Source of the DNA: Triangularia verruculosa
Lineage: Eukaryota; Ascomycota; Sordariomycetes; Sordariales; Podosporaceae
Assembly (NCBI GenBank): GCA_033296885.1
Contig: MU863994.1
Coordinates: 47,428-111,427, forward strand
Direction of reading: 5' to 3'
Length of the DNA: 64,000 nucleotides
A model generated the notes under the pieces. The model was given only the letters and a program-made list of their open reading frames with translations. It was not told the DNA's origin and searched no databases. Within the stretch, counting starts at the first letter, position 1, and each line of letters begins with the position of its first letter. Below are positions 24,183 to 34,821 of the stretch, in pieces. A program made the translations under genes and the position numbers.

Positions 24183-25592
24183 ATGACATCCAACGCTCGA
24201 CTTGCCCAGCTTTCACACACCATCCTGGAAAAGACCAAGATCGTAACGGACCATTTAGCCTCCCACAATCTTACAGCACCATCGTGGGACGTTGACGGCG
24301 CAGTCGACTTTCCCATCCCAGAGTCCGCCGGCGAGGCATACACGGCAAGGGTAGACCTAATCGCAGCCACCAAAGAGCTCCACGACCTCACCCTCGGTCC
24401 CAAGCAGGGCCTTTCATGGCTGTCATGGGATGTAAGCCGTGCCCCCTACCCTTCCTCTCCACCCTGCCTCCAAAACTGACAAAACCCACCAGTTCATAAA
24501 CAACCTCTCCCTCCAAGCAATCTGGGAATTCCGCGTCCCCGAATTTGTCCCCCTCACCGGCTCCATCTCCTTCGAAGACCTAACCGCCAAAGTCGTCGCC
24601 GCCAACGGCTTCAAAATCGGCGTCATGAACCTCCGGCGCTTGATCCGCCACGCGATGCTGAACCACATCTTTATCGAGCCGAGAAAAGGTTTCGTCGCTC
24701 ACACGAGCGTGTCGAGGATGTTGCTGGAGGATGAACCGATGGCTAACTGGGTTGGGTACATGTGTCGTGATCTGTGGAAGCCAGCTGCTCACGTTGTTGA
24801 CGCGATGAAGAAGTGGCCTGGGAGCGAGGAGCCGACGGAGACGGCGGTGAATCACGCGTTTGAGCAGAGCTTGCCGTGGTACGATTACTTGCAGTCGGTG
24901 CCGGAGAAGGCGAGGAGGTATAACCTTGCGATGAAGCTGCATAGTGGGAATGAGGGGTTTTCGGTGGGGCCTACGGTGAGGGGGTATGCTTGGGGGGAGT
25001 TAGGGGAGGCTACGGTTGTGGATGTAAGTCTTTCTCCACGCTGCGGTGCTGAGGGATGGAGTACTGATAGCGAGAGCAGATGGGCGGGAACCAAGGGTTC
25101 GTCTCTTTCGCCATAGCGGAGGCCTTTCCCAAGCTGAAATTTGTGGTGCAAGACACGGAGGGCATGAGAAAGCCAGAGGCTATGGGACCGATGCCAGCTC
25201 ACCTTGAAGAAAGGGTCACACGGACTGTACATGACTTTTTCGAGCCGCAGACGGTTGTTGCTGATGTCTACTTCTTCCGATGGATATTCCACGGTTTCTC
25301 GGACAAGTACAACATCAAGATACTTCGGGCGCTGCGACCGGCGCTGCGCAAAGGGGCAAAGGTGGTCATCAACGACGGCACACTGCCAGAGCCACTGACG
25401 GCAAGCTACCTGCAGGAACGCAACATCCGCACCATGGACGCCTTCAACCAGGTAACAGTGAACGCAAGGGAGAGGGAAATTGATGACTGGAGCGAGCTGT
25501 TCAGACTGGCTGATGAGCGGTACAAGTTCACGGGGGCCTGGAAGCCAGAAAACAGCCACATGTGGTTTATTGAGGCGGAATGGACCGGATAA
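24183..25592 (+). CDS. O-methyltransferase 1 (SAM-dependent, COMT-like)
   Basis: Three exons, 24183-24431, 24493-25023 and 25080-25592, total 430 residues. The start has a CACCATGA context. The N-terminal half is the helical winged-helix dimerisation/substrate region. The C-terminal half is the Rossmann methyltransferase: glycine loop VVDMGGNQGF (an intron falls exactly between VVD and MGG), FVVQD, ADVYFFRWIFHGFSD at the position of the usual catalytic HDW, and VVINDGTLPEP. The usual general base His-Asp-Trp is His-Gly-Phe here, so His is kept but its neighbours differ. Likely methylates a phenolic hydroxyl of the cluster product. It shares its promoter with the monooxygenase and is convergent with the aldo-keto reductase, 50 bases away. 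Confidence 0.9.
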
Positions 25593-25642
25593 TGTGTACC
25601 TATTTTTCAATCATCTCAATACGAGCCTTCACAAATCTAAAG

Positions 25643-26692
25643 CTAAGTCCAGAGGAAGTGGTCAGCGCCGGGAATCTGGCGATGTCCAGCGATAGGGAAA
25701 GACTTGACAATCTTGTCCAGCTCCTCCTTCTCCTCCGTGGTGATCTCCACAACCGTCGAGTTCTCAATGACACGGTCCGCGCGGGTAGCTCCCGGAATAG
25801 GAATGATTTCACCGACATCACCAGTGTTGGAATAGGACCTGATCCAAGCAAGTGCGAGCTGCGCCGGCGTCACCCCCTTCTTCTCGGCAAACGCCTTGAC
25901 CTTGTCAACAAGCTCGAGGTTCTTGGCAAAGTTCTAAAAAAAAAAAGGGGGGTATCAGTAATAATAACACCGTGGGAAGAACTCATGGTCCCTTACCTCG
26001 GGCTGGAACCTTCCAAACATATGCCTGTTATCTCCCTGAGGAATATCCTCAACCTTCTTGATCTGACCCGTCAAGAAGCCGTATCCAAGAGGAGCGTAGC
26101 TCAGCAGTACAACACCACACTCCTTAGCCGCCTTGGCCACGCCATTGGTAAGGATCTCACTGCTCCAGAGCGAGAACTCAACCTCGGCATGGGTGATGGG
26201 CACCACAGCGGCAGCCTTGCGGATCGTCTCGGCCCGAACCTCGGACAGACCCACAGAGCCGATCTTGCCCTCGTCCTTGAGCTGCTTGAGAGCACCGACC
26301 GTCACCTCGACGGGGATGTTCTGATCCATCCGGGCAGGGCCGAAGACATCAATGAACTTGACGCCCCCGAGGATGGCGTTGCATTCCTCCCAGCTGGCGC
26401 GCACGCCCTCGGGTGAGCAGCTGGGGGAGTAGGTTGTCGGATCGAAGCAGGCCCGGATGAAAAGGGTCACCTTTTCCGCATCCTCGGGGTACTTGGTGAA
26501 GTACCGGCGTAGGAGGTGAAGGCCGGCTGTGGGGGGGTCGGGGGGCAGTCCGTAGACGGAAGAAGTCGACCAGATGGTGGCGCCGGCGTTGATGGCGGCC
26601 TTCATGGCCTCGAAGGCTTGTTCATCCGAAGGCTTGTTGGGGCGCCATGTGTATCCTAGGAGGCCAAGACCGGTATGAGGGAGGGGCGACAT
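25643..26692 (-). CDS. Aldo-keto reductase (pyridoxal-reductase-like, AKR8 type)
   Basis: Two exons, 25997-26692 and 25643-25933, separated by a 63-base intron whose acceptor follows a long T run; 328 residues. TIM-barrel NADPH reductase motifs: GLGLLGYTWRP, TIWSTSSVYGLPP (catalytic Tyr), GSVGLSEVRAETIRKA, LLSYAPLGYGFLTG, and IIPIPGATRADRV (2'-phosphate binding loop). The usual catalytic Asp position is Ser here. The strand that normally carries the catalytic Lys reads LFIRACFDP, with Arg or Ala instead. The enzyme may therefore be slow, altered in chemistry, or act on a special aldehyde. In context it could reduce an aryl aldehyde or ketone made by the PKS/reductase pair. It diverges from the short-chain dehydrogenase at 27131 and shares a promoter containing the cluster element. 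Confidence 0.88.
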
Positions 26693-26994
26693 GATGAGAT
26701 AGATGCACGAGATGGGTAATGATAAGATAACAGAGTGTTGTAGATAGTGGTGTTCGATTCTGCGGATTTCGGGTCATTCAGGTCACATCGTCTTAAGAAG
26801 ATTACGGTGGGTTTGTCACACGTTCTTAGAACCTAATCCCGCTCCTTCACTGTTCCAAAGTCGGGGTTGCCAATTGCCTCATAGGGCTGCGTTGGATGCC
26901 TTCCCCTCCTTTGTCTCGGCCAACACCCCTTATCCCCGGACGTTAAATCCAGGATAGAAGCTGACGAGCTACCAAGGTACAAGCCAGCGGGCCG

Positions 26995-27003
26995 GACCCG
27001 AGT
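26995..27003 (-). promoter_or_regulatory. Cluster promoter element (exact copy)
   Basis: GACCCGAGT on the plus strand, so AACTCGGGTCC read on the minus strand. It lies about midway in the 438-base divergent promoter 26693-27130 between the aldo-keto reductase and the short-chain dehydrogenase. Confidence 0.75.
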
Positions 27004-27130
27004 TCAACGCCACCCGCCTTACATCCGTACATCCGACAGCGTCGCGCATATAGGGGGGGTACCTAATCCAAAACTCCGAACAAGGCAGGTCGATTCTTCC
27101 ACCCCCTTTCCATACCTTTTTATTCACACC

Positions 27131-28094
27131 ATGGTTGCCTTTGATCCTTCACGCCTGGGCGTGAACTTCACCTCCCAGACCCACAGCGACACATATGCCC
27201 AGATTGATCCTTCCGGCATCACCCCCGCGCCATGCATCGGAAGGACAGTCCTCGTTACCGGCGCCGCCAAAGGCATCGGTCGAGCCATTGTTGCGTCTTA
27301 CGCCAAGGCGGGGGCCAATCGCATCGCCATCACCGCCCGCGGGGACGTATCCGCCACCCATGCCGAGGCCCTCCAAGCAGCTGCAAAGGCGGGAAGAGAT
27401 AACGTTGAATTTCTCATCCTCCGGCTGGACGTCAACGACCATGACACCATCGAGGCATGCGCCCAGGAGCTGGCCTCTAGGTGGGGGCACATTGACATTC
27501 TTGTCAACAATGCGGGATACCTGGCACCGTTTGTGCCATTGGGCGAAGGGGACAGGGATGACTGGTGGTTGACGTGGGAGGTCAACGTGCGTGGTGTCTA
27601 CTGGGTCATTCGTGCGCTTCTACCTCTTATCCTGAAGAGCAAGGACAAGACGATTGTCAATCTCACCTCGGTCGGAGCCCTGGCGCTGACCCCCGGTGCG
27701 AGTGCCTATCAGCCGTCTAAGCTGGCGGTGCTGCGTTTGTCCGAGTATCTGATGGTGGATTACGAGTCCAGGGGCCTGCTGGTGTACTCTGTTCACCCGG
27801 CGTCAGTGGCGACTGATCTCGCTAACAATATGCCAGCAGAAATCGTTCGAGGTTGGTCATCACCCCGCAGAGCGTTTGAGGTTACATGCCGCAGCTGACA
27901 AGAATTGGACGGCAGCTGTGTGTCATGATACTCCTGAGCTGGCCGGTGATAGCATTGTGTTTCTGACCAGCGAGCGACGGGAGTGGTTGGCTGGGAGGTA
28001 TATCAGCTGCGCTTGGGATATGCCTGAGCTGATGGCCAGGAGAAAGGAAATCGTAGAGAAGGATCTATTGAAACTCCAGGTCCGGTTTCAATGA
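27131..28094 (+). CDS. Short-chain dehydrogenase/reductase
   Basis: Two exons, 27131-27851 and 27916-28094, with a slightly unusual donor (GTTGGT) but consistent phase, give 299 residues. Classical SDR motifs: TVLVTGAAKGIGRA (TGxxxGIG cofactor loop), LDVND, DILVNNAG, NLTSVGAL (catalytic Ser), and SAYQPSKLAVLR (YxxxK). The C-terminal exon ends GDSIVFLTSERREWLAGRYISCAWDM, typical of fungal SDRs in metabolite clusters. It would oxidise or reduce a hydroxyl/keto or aldehyde/alcohol group. The cofactor is not certain; the ITARG loop after strand 2 suggests NADP(H) rather than NAD(H). It shares a promoter and its element with the aldo-keto reductase. Confidence 0.93.
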
Positions 28095-28763
28095 AGTTAT
28101 CTAGCCGAGGCCAAGCTTTTATTAGGCTTCTTGGCGTGAAGCTTGTTTGAGAGATGGGCACGTGATGGGGTTGAATCGCGTGGGTCCACTGCGGGAATGC
28201 ACAATTTCTACCCACTTGCCCCACAAAAGGGGGATCTCACGATGTAAACAATGAGGGTCGTTGCCTACATAGTTTACGATTGCATCGCTTCTGCTACCGT
28301 GCATCTTTGACGTCATCTCTGCTTATATAATCTGTTTGTTTGATGGCGATGACCGGTTGTGATGAGCCCGGCACGGGTTAAAGCCAAGTTGCGTTCTTTA
28401 TTCGCAATGAGCCCTCCTTTGCACCCAGTATGTGCGCTAAGACAAGCCAACTTCAGAAGACGCGAAGCTTGCATTCCATTCGTCTCTATTTTACTGTCAT
28501 CAGAGCTAAACATGTTTTCTTTGCCTCCAGTTGGCGGCGGGTTAGGGTTCTGCCCGAGAAACCAAGACAAACTCGGGTCCTGAACCCACCTTGGTGTTGA
28601 CTGTCCTGAGAAATCAACATCACAGAACTCAGGTCTGTCCTTCGCTCGGTGGTTCATAGCAGTTAATAGATAGCCAATTGATTCATGGTCAGTGCACATT
28701 CAGTCCATCTTGAAGATTTCCAAGTACAGCATTTGCCGTGTCGAAAATAACTGCAATCACATC
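28095..28763. other. Promoter region of O-methyltransferase 2
   Basis: 669 bases downstream of the dehydrogenase and upstream of the second O-methyltransferase. It contains one cluster element (28571) about 190 bases before the ATG. No open frame of note. Confidence 0.5.
28571..28579 (+). promoter_or_regulatory. Cluster promoter element (exact copy)
   Basis: ACTCGGGTC preceded by A and followed by C (full AACTCGGGTCC), about 190 bases upstream of the O-methyltransferase 2 start codon. Confidence 0.75.
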
Positions 28764-30514
28764 ATGGAGCGCTTCCCTCGCACATCCGAAGACGCCGACA
28801 AACTCCTCAAGCTATCGGACCTACTCCGTGACGCGGCCCTGACTGTCAAGGAAGAGTGGAGCAAAGAAGTCTTTGACGAACCATCAAACATTCCCAACGG
28901 CAAAGCAAGCGGTGGACACCACAGTCATGAAGCAACAGCCAGCATCCTCCCCAGTCGAAAGCTCTGGGACGCCGAGAGGACAATCGAGGCTGTCTCGGGG
29001 GTTTTAGTCGAGCTAGTCTCAGAGCCACACCAACGGATCCAGCAGGTGCTAACCCAATACATGGAATCAAGGGCTCTGTTCATTGCGGCTGAGCGCAGGA
29101 TCCCGGATTTGCTTGCCGAGGCGGGTGAGGGGGGGTTGGATGTTGAGACTTTGGGGCAAAAGACCAAGATTGAGTACCGGAAATTGGGTAAGTCCTTTTG
29201 ATATCAGGAAGTAGCCATCAGTTAAGAGAGAAAACTGAGATGTCAAAAAGCTCGTATCTTGCGTACACTCTGCGCAATCCACATCTTCACTGAAGTCGCC
29301 GAGGGCCGCTTCGCCAACAACCGCATTTCCGCTTCGCTGGTGCAAAACCCTGGTCTTCGGGCTTATGTGCAATTATTGTAAGATGAACCCCCCCCTCCCT
29401 CCCTCACTGACGCGCCTACTGACACCGGATGCAACAGCGGTCTGCACGTGTCCGGGGCGGCGGAGCATCTACCCCGCTACCTTGTCGGGCCGAAGGGCGC
29501 GTCTTACAAGGTGGAGGAGACGGCGTTCCATCACGCCATGGGGACTGACAGGCCTCTTTGGGAGTGGATGACACAGCGACTGCCTTCGGATCAGGTCACT
29601 TCTGATGGGCCTGGGTACCCTGGTGTGCCCGAGTTGGCGAACTTTCCTGTCTCGTTTGATCACAAGGGTCTGGTGGGGAGGCCGGAGTTGGAGAACTTTG
29701 CTTTGGCTATGTTGGGGGGTGGTCAGGCGTCGGGTACTGCGCATGCGTATGGTGAGATATTGTTACCCGCTTATGCTAGGTTGGTGGGGCGAACAAGTAC
29801 ACTGACTGGGAGGTAGATTTTCCGTGGGGTGAACTTGGAGATGGGCTGGTTGTGGATGTCGGTGGTGGAGTTGGTACGTATTTTCGCGTTCCATGGTAAG
29901 ACACCTGGTAGCTGACAGCCAACAGGGGGGTTCGTCTTGCAACTCCTACCAATCTATCCCCGGCTCAAGTTTGTCGTTCAAGACCGGCCGGAAAACGTGG
30001 AGAGGGGCGAACGCGAGATATTCCCGGCTAAAGCCCCTGATGCCTTGGCTGCAGGGAGAGTCAAGTTCATGCCCCATGATTTCTTTACTGAAAACCCAGT
30101 GAAGAACGCGGATGTCTACTGGCTGCGCGGAATTCTGTAAGATTTGGTCCCTTTTTGTTCTGTGCTCTACTGTCTAACAGTTCTAGACATGACTGGTCCG
30201 ATGATTACTGCGTGAGCATTCTCAAAGCTGTCAAGGCTTCAATGGGCCCCAAATCAAGAATTCTGATATGTGATCCCGTCATGAATACCACTTTTGGCTG
30301 CGATGAGATTGAAGCAGCACCGAGTCCGCTCCCAGCAAATTACGGGTACCATGTCCGTTATTGCCACAACCGGGATATTGGTCTCATGGCGACCATCAAC
30401 GGGATTGAGAGGACTCCTTCCGAGTTCAAGGCCTTGTTCGAGGAAGCTGGGCTGCGCCTGGTGAAGTTCTGGGATACAAGGAGCATGGTCGGGATTACTG
30501 AGGCTGGTTTATGA
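28764..30514 (+). CDS. O-methyltransferase 2 (SAM-dependent)
   Basis: Six exons: 28764-29187, 29251-29377, 29438-29751, 29817-29873, 29926-30136 and 30187-30514, all in phase, total 486 residues. The start MERFPRTSEDADKLL is chosen at 28764 over an upstream in-frame codon at 28692. The N-terminus is about 60 residues longer than in O-methyltransferases 1 and 3. Dimerisation region: ILRTLCAIHIFTEVAEGRFANN and YHVSGAAEHL-like sequence. SAM region: GLVVDVGGGVGGF, LKFVVQDRPENVE, VKFMPHDFFTENPVKNADVYWLRGILHDWSDD (catalytic HDW), and RILICDPVM. It should methylate a phenolic hydroxyl. Convergent with the FAD oxidase, 211 bases apart. Many small introns suggest a different ancestry from O-methyltransferase 3. 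Confidence 0.9.
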
Positions 30515-30725
30515 ACAAAGAAATAATTTGTATATGTTGTCGTACAACTGTTGCTTAGATGATGAAAGCTATGAAAACAGAAATGTGTATCCGCGTGTGC
30601 AGAGCTGTCTATGGAAGTGTGAATCTAAAAATCCGCCAAAATTGTGAGATCTGCCATCCTGATTACAAGTAAGAAAATTGTTGTCGACAGTGGGGTTGAA
30701 GGAGCCGCTCAGCTAGGTAAGGAAC

Positions 30726-32411
30726 TCAACGCCAAGCGTCCAGAGATTGGGGAATGGGGTGATACGAGCTGAACACGCCGCGGGGGTCGAACTTGTTCTT
30801 GACCGCGGTGAGGCGCTGCTGGCGCCACTTCTCGCGTCCGTACAGCTGTGAAAGAGGCTCATCGCCATGAGCATAGTTTTGGTAGATGTGAGTCTCCTTG
30901 TATCCAGAAATCTTGGGCTGGGCAAAGTGATCCCTCCAGCGCTTGGCAAAAGCATCCGCAGCCTTTGAAACAGAGGTGTCGTCAAAGGCAATTTCAAACT
31001 CGACGAGATGCTCAACACCATCACGGTGGGGGAAGGCGCTGTAATCGTCGGGAAGCTTCTTGATGCCTTGCTGAGCAAATGTCTCGACCAAGAAGGTGCT
31101 GGAGTTGGCAGCCGGGTTGGCCTTGATGAAATCTCCGAACTCGCTCCACAGCCGTACAAATGAGGGGGCGTCCAGCCGCTTGGTGCCCAGGCCGTACATG
31201 ACGTGGTTCTGGCCCTTGGCGCACTTGATCAAGGTGATGCCACCGGCGCCCTTGATGGGGAGCTCGTCCCAAGAGTACATGTTTTCTTCGACGGAAAGGC
31301 TGTAGTTCTGGAAGCGGCGAGTGTACTTGCGTCCCTCTTCCCGGGGGCCGGCATAGACGAGGTTAAGCGCCACAATGGTCTGTCACGAACATGTTAGTAC
31401 TAATCTTTCATCCAAAATCACCACCTATAGGTGGGTACTCACCTCGAGAGTGCTAGGATCAACACTGCCAACCAGAATCAAAGACAGTGGCGCAGGGAGC
31501 GGGACAAGACCGTTCATGTCGTCAATGATCTTCTTGACCTTATCGACGCTGAAGGCCAGGTTTGCCTCGTAGTGCATCCCACCGTTCACAGCGGGATATG
31601 TCTGAAATGTGGTTTCGATGACAACACCAAAGTTCTGGCCAGCACCACGTACGGCCCAGAACAAGTCCTTGTTGACCTTTTCTGAAGCCTCAATCACAGT
31701 GCCGTTCCACAGAGCCAGGCGAACCTTGCGGACGTTGTCGCTTGTTAAACCGTGGAGACCCTGCAGCCTGCCGACACCACCGCCCAACATGGCTCCAGTT
31801 GCCCCAACGCAGGGACAGGACCCGGTAGCTGGTTGAAAAATGTTAGATCAAGAATGGAGTTTGCAGATGGAGTTGCTTTGACTTACTGACTTGTCTTCCA
31901 GCAGCCGCCAGAGGCCGAATCAAGTCCAAAAAGGTGGCACCGCTGCCAATGGTGGCCGTCCCGTCAGCGTTGACCCTGGAGTAGTTGAACTTCTCCATGT
32001 TGATCATGACCACATTTTGTGCGGCAGCGAGCTCGATAGAATAGCCATGCCCACCTGACTTGGCGAGAAACGAGATGTTGTTGCTTGTCATGTACCGAAG
32101 CTGTCATGCGTTAACTGAAAGTGTTCCAACAGCTTGTGGTGATGAAAACACACCCCCTCAGAAAGGACTTGCTCCGTCTCTGGGAGAAAGACTTGGTTGA
32201 AGCTTGGAGCCATGTAGGCGTTCCATCTCTGGGACTTCTCTCCAAAGGACGGCCAAGACGAGTTGAAAACCGAGTCGTCTATGGAGGTAGGCCAGCCGGT
32301 CTCTTGGCGCTCGAACCCGGCCCAGTGGACTGGTAAAGCCCCACTGATGACAGGCGAGGCGGCCCACAAAAGGGAAACGAGAGAACGAACGACGTTGCTG
32401 CTGCCAACCAT
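30726..32411 (-). CDS. Secreted FAD-linked oxidoreductase (berberine bridge enzyme-like)
   Basis: Four exons: 32154-32411, 31887-32100, 31443-31828 and 30726-31379, giving 503 residues. A signal peptide is visible (MVGSSNVVRSLVSLLWAASPVISGA), so the protein should enter the secretory path. FAD_binding_4 motifs: ISFLAKSGGHGYSIE (His that can bind FAD covalently), TGSCPCVGATGAMLGGG (Cys in the second flavin-linking position), and DLFWAVRGAGQNFGVVIE. The BBE C-terminal motif YQNYAHGDEPLSQLYG...NKFDP is present. Family members oxidise C-O, C-N or C-C bonds using O2 and often drive cyclisations in fungal pathways. Here it could act on a benzylic alcohol or join rings late in the pathway. It diverges from O-methyltransferase 3 across a 761-base promoter with the cluster element. 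Confidence 0.93.
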
Positions 32412-33172
32412 GTTGACGGAAACGACTGACAGATGACACTAGGTGTACAAGAGAGGTGAGTCTGAACGACCTGAAGAATTCTTGAAATCTAGCGTCTATG
32501 ACATGGCTTTTATGCTACTCTCGACTCGTTCGCCTCCTGACCTTGCAAGCCATTAGCTATCAAGGAGCTGACAGGTAGGGCTGAACGCTCGCCTGTTGGC
32601 ATGACCGGTCTTGGCTTCGCCGCAGGGCTTCCCAGGCTATCGCCCTGACTGCTTGGTTTTTCCTTGGTATCCCGTCTGGTTGGGAAGATTACCATCATGA
32701 TCCTCCGGAAATCGGCGGATGTGTAGCTGGCCAATGATCGTGCAGGATCTCACGGTGAACAAGCCGTTGGGAGTAAGGCTGCCGCCCCTTGTTCGGTAGA
32801 GGGACCCGAGTTGCACTTCAAAAGTGCTGGAACGCCCAATTCGGTGAATGCACGACCTGGCGCAGCAAGCTCCCACGCCGCAAGAGTGAGACGACGGATG
32901 AAATTTGAAGGTATTACTTGCACGAGGGAGTTCCTTGTTGCGATGCTCGACGGCTGGATCTAGTGGTCTCTTGGTATCGAGAATCCGCAGCTAGATCAGC
33001 CAATGCCCACTCAACGCAGGTCCTAGCCGAGGTAGGTCCTGCAGCCACCGCATCACGGGTAGGTCCCAGCCATGTGGTAGGTAATATTACAATTTGACTT
33101 CTATGACACCTGACCATGTGTTTTCCATGCTTCCTTCGCCCCTGTAACTTCCTTTGCCCTGGTACCGAAACC
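32412..33172. other. Divergent promoter region
   Basis: 761 bases between the FAD oxidase and O-methyltransferase 3, holding one exact cluster element at 32803. No open frame with family resemblance. Confidence 0.5.
32803..32811 (-). promoter_or_regulatory. Cluster promoter element (exact copy)
   Basis: GACCCGAGT on the plus strand (AACTCGGGTCC on the minus strand), about 390 bases upstream of the FAD oxidase ATG and 360 bases upstream of the O-methyltransferase 3 ATG. Confidence 0.75.
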
Positions 33173-34547
33173 ATGACCTTCACCACCGACAACGCTATTG
33201 CCCTGTTTGGCAAGATTGAGGCAGCCATCGGCAGTCCTCACGCACTCTCGTCAATCCGGGATGACGCGGTACGCTGTAAGCTGAGAGACGCAGCCTCCAA
33301 GCTGAGCCTCGCCTTGGAAACGCATAACGATGTGATTCACAGGATTGCCTACTCGGTGTGTCAGCACGGAGAAACCCCTTTCCAAGCCACACACTTCGCT
33401 GACACACGACCTCATCTAGCCGATGCAACTAGCCCTTGCCCGTGTGGGTGTCGATACTGGTATTTTCCGGTTTCTTGTGGTCAATAATGGCACCTCATCG
33501 GTTGAGCTTGCACGGGAGAGGAAGGTCGACCTAGTGTTAACACGTAGGAGCACATAACTATCACACCCGGAGTTTCTATCCGTGCTAACTCCGTGACAGA
33601 ACGGTTGTTGAGGTACTACCAGTCCGTCGGCATGATTTTGCAAAAGGGGCCAGATGAATTCGCCCCCAATAATGTCACGGAAGCATTAGCGTGGGAGGGT
33701 GGGCGAGCTGGCATCTGCTTCCAGTCTGACCTGGTTGCCCAGTCCCTCCTGGCCTTTCCCCAGTTTCTTCGAGAAACCGACTATGCCAACCCCACTAACG
33801 CAAAGTATACACCGTTCAATCTGGGACTGCAAACCGAGCAGACACTGTTTGATTGGATCAAGGACCACCCGGACACCCTCCAGCACTTCAACACATGGAT
33901 GTCGGTGCAGAGGGATCCTCGGTCGACCTTTTTGGATGTGTTGCCGTTTGACCAGGAGTTTGCAAAGGATTCAAACGACGAGACGGTTGTTTTTGTTGAT
34001 ATTGGCGGCTCGCGAGGCCACCAGTGCATTGCGTTGAGACGGCGATATCCGAACTTGCGAGGGCGTGTGGTTCTGCAGGATCTCCCTCATACGATTGAGC
34101 AAGTCAAGACGGATCCTCTTCCAGGGTTCGACAACATTGAGACAGATGTTCATGATATGTTTTCCTCTCAGACCATCAAAGGTATTGCTCTTACTGTTCT
34201 CCCTGATATTCTAAGCTCACAAGTCTATAACAGGCGCCCGGGCTTACTACTTCCGAAATGTCTTCCATGACTGGCCCGATGACAAGTGCCAAGCTATTCT
34301 TGAGAGCCTCAAGCCAGCGTTGTCCAAAGACTCCGTGGTGTTAATTGACGACATTGTTGTGTCAAGCGTTGGGGCTCCATGGAGGGTGACGTTGGGAGAC
34401 ATGACAATGGCTGTCTGTTTGGCGGCCATGGAACGTACCGAGGCGGAATGGCGGAGACTTGCAAGTTCAACAGGGTTCGAAGTGGTCAAGATTTTGAAGT
34501 ATAGGGAGGAGTATGAAGACTCGGTAATCGTCTTGAGAGTGGCATAG
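33173..34547 (+). CDS. O-methyltransferase 3 (SAM-dependent)
   Basis: Four exons, 33173-33355, 33420-33543, 33600-34181 and 34234-34547, total 400 residues. Start: MTFTTDNAIALFGKIEAA. Dimerisation/substrate half: SPMQLALARVGVDTGIFRFLV, RYYQSVGMI. The SAM half is canonical: VVFVDIGGSRGHQ (glycine loop), RGRVVLQDLPHTI, RAYYFRNVFHDWPDDKC (catalytic HDW with its His), and SVVLIDDIVVSSVGA. This is the most conventional of the three O-methyltransferases and closely resembles sterigmatocystin/aflatoxin-type plant-like methyltransferases in layout. Probable phenol O-methylation of the pathway product. Convergent with the P450, 274 bases apart. Confidence 0.93.
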
Positions 34548-34821
34548 CTCATTCTTGAGAGATGGAAGAGCAACTGAAAATTCCGTGGAAGGCTTCGGCT
34601 ATCCTACCTAGAGCTTCAAGCAGCGTAGAATCGCTGTGAGTGATAGTCAGGAACGTGCTATGTAAAGTACCTAAGTCATAGTCTCTATCCCAAGACTCTC
34701 TCATATGTACCCATCACTGTCATGAACCTTCTCGGAGTCAAACATTTTAGTCGCGGCAGTAGTCAACCTCAGATTCCATTACATACGTATCCCTGAGCTA
34801 CGCCTTATCTTTCACCCAACC

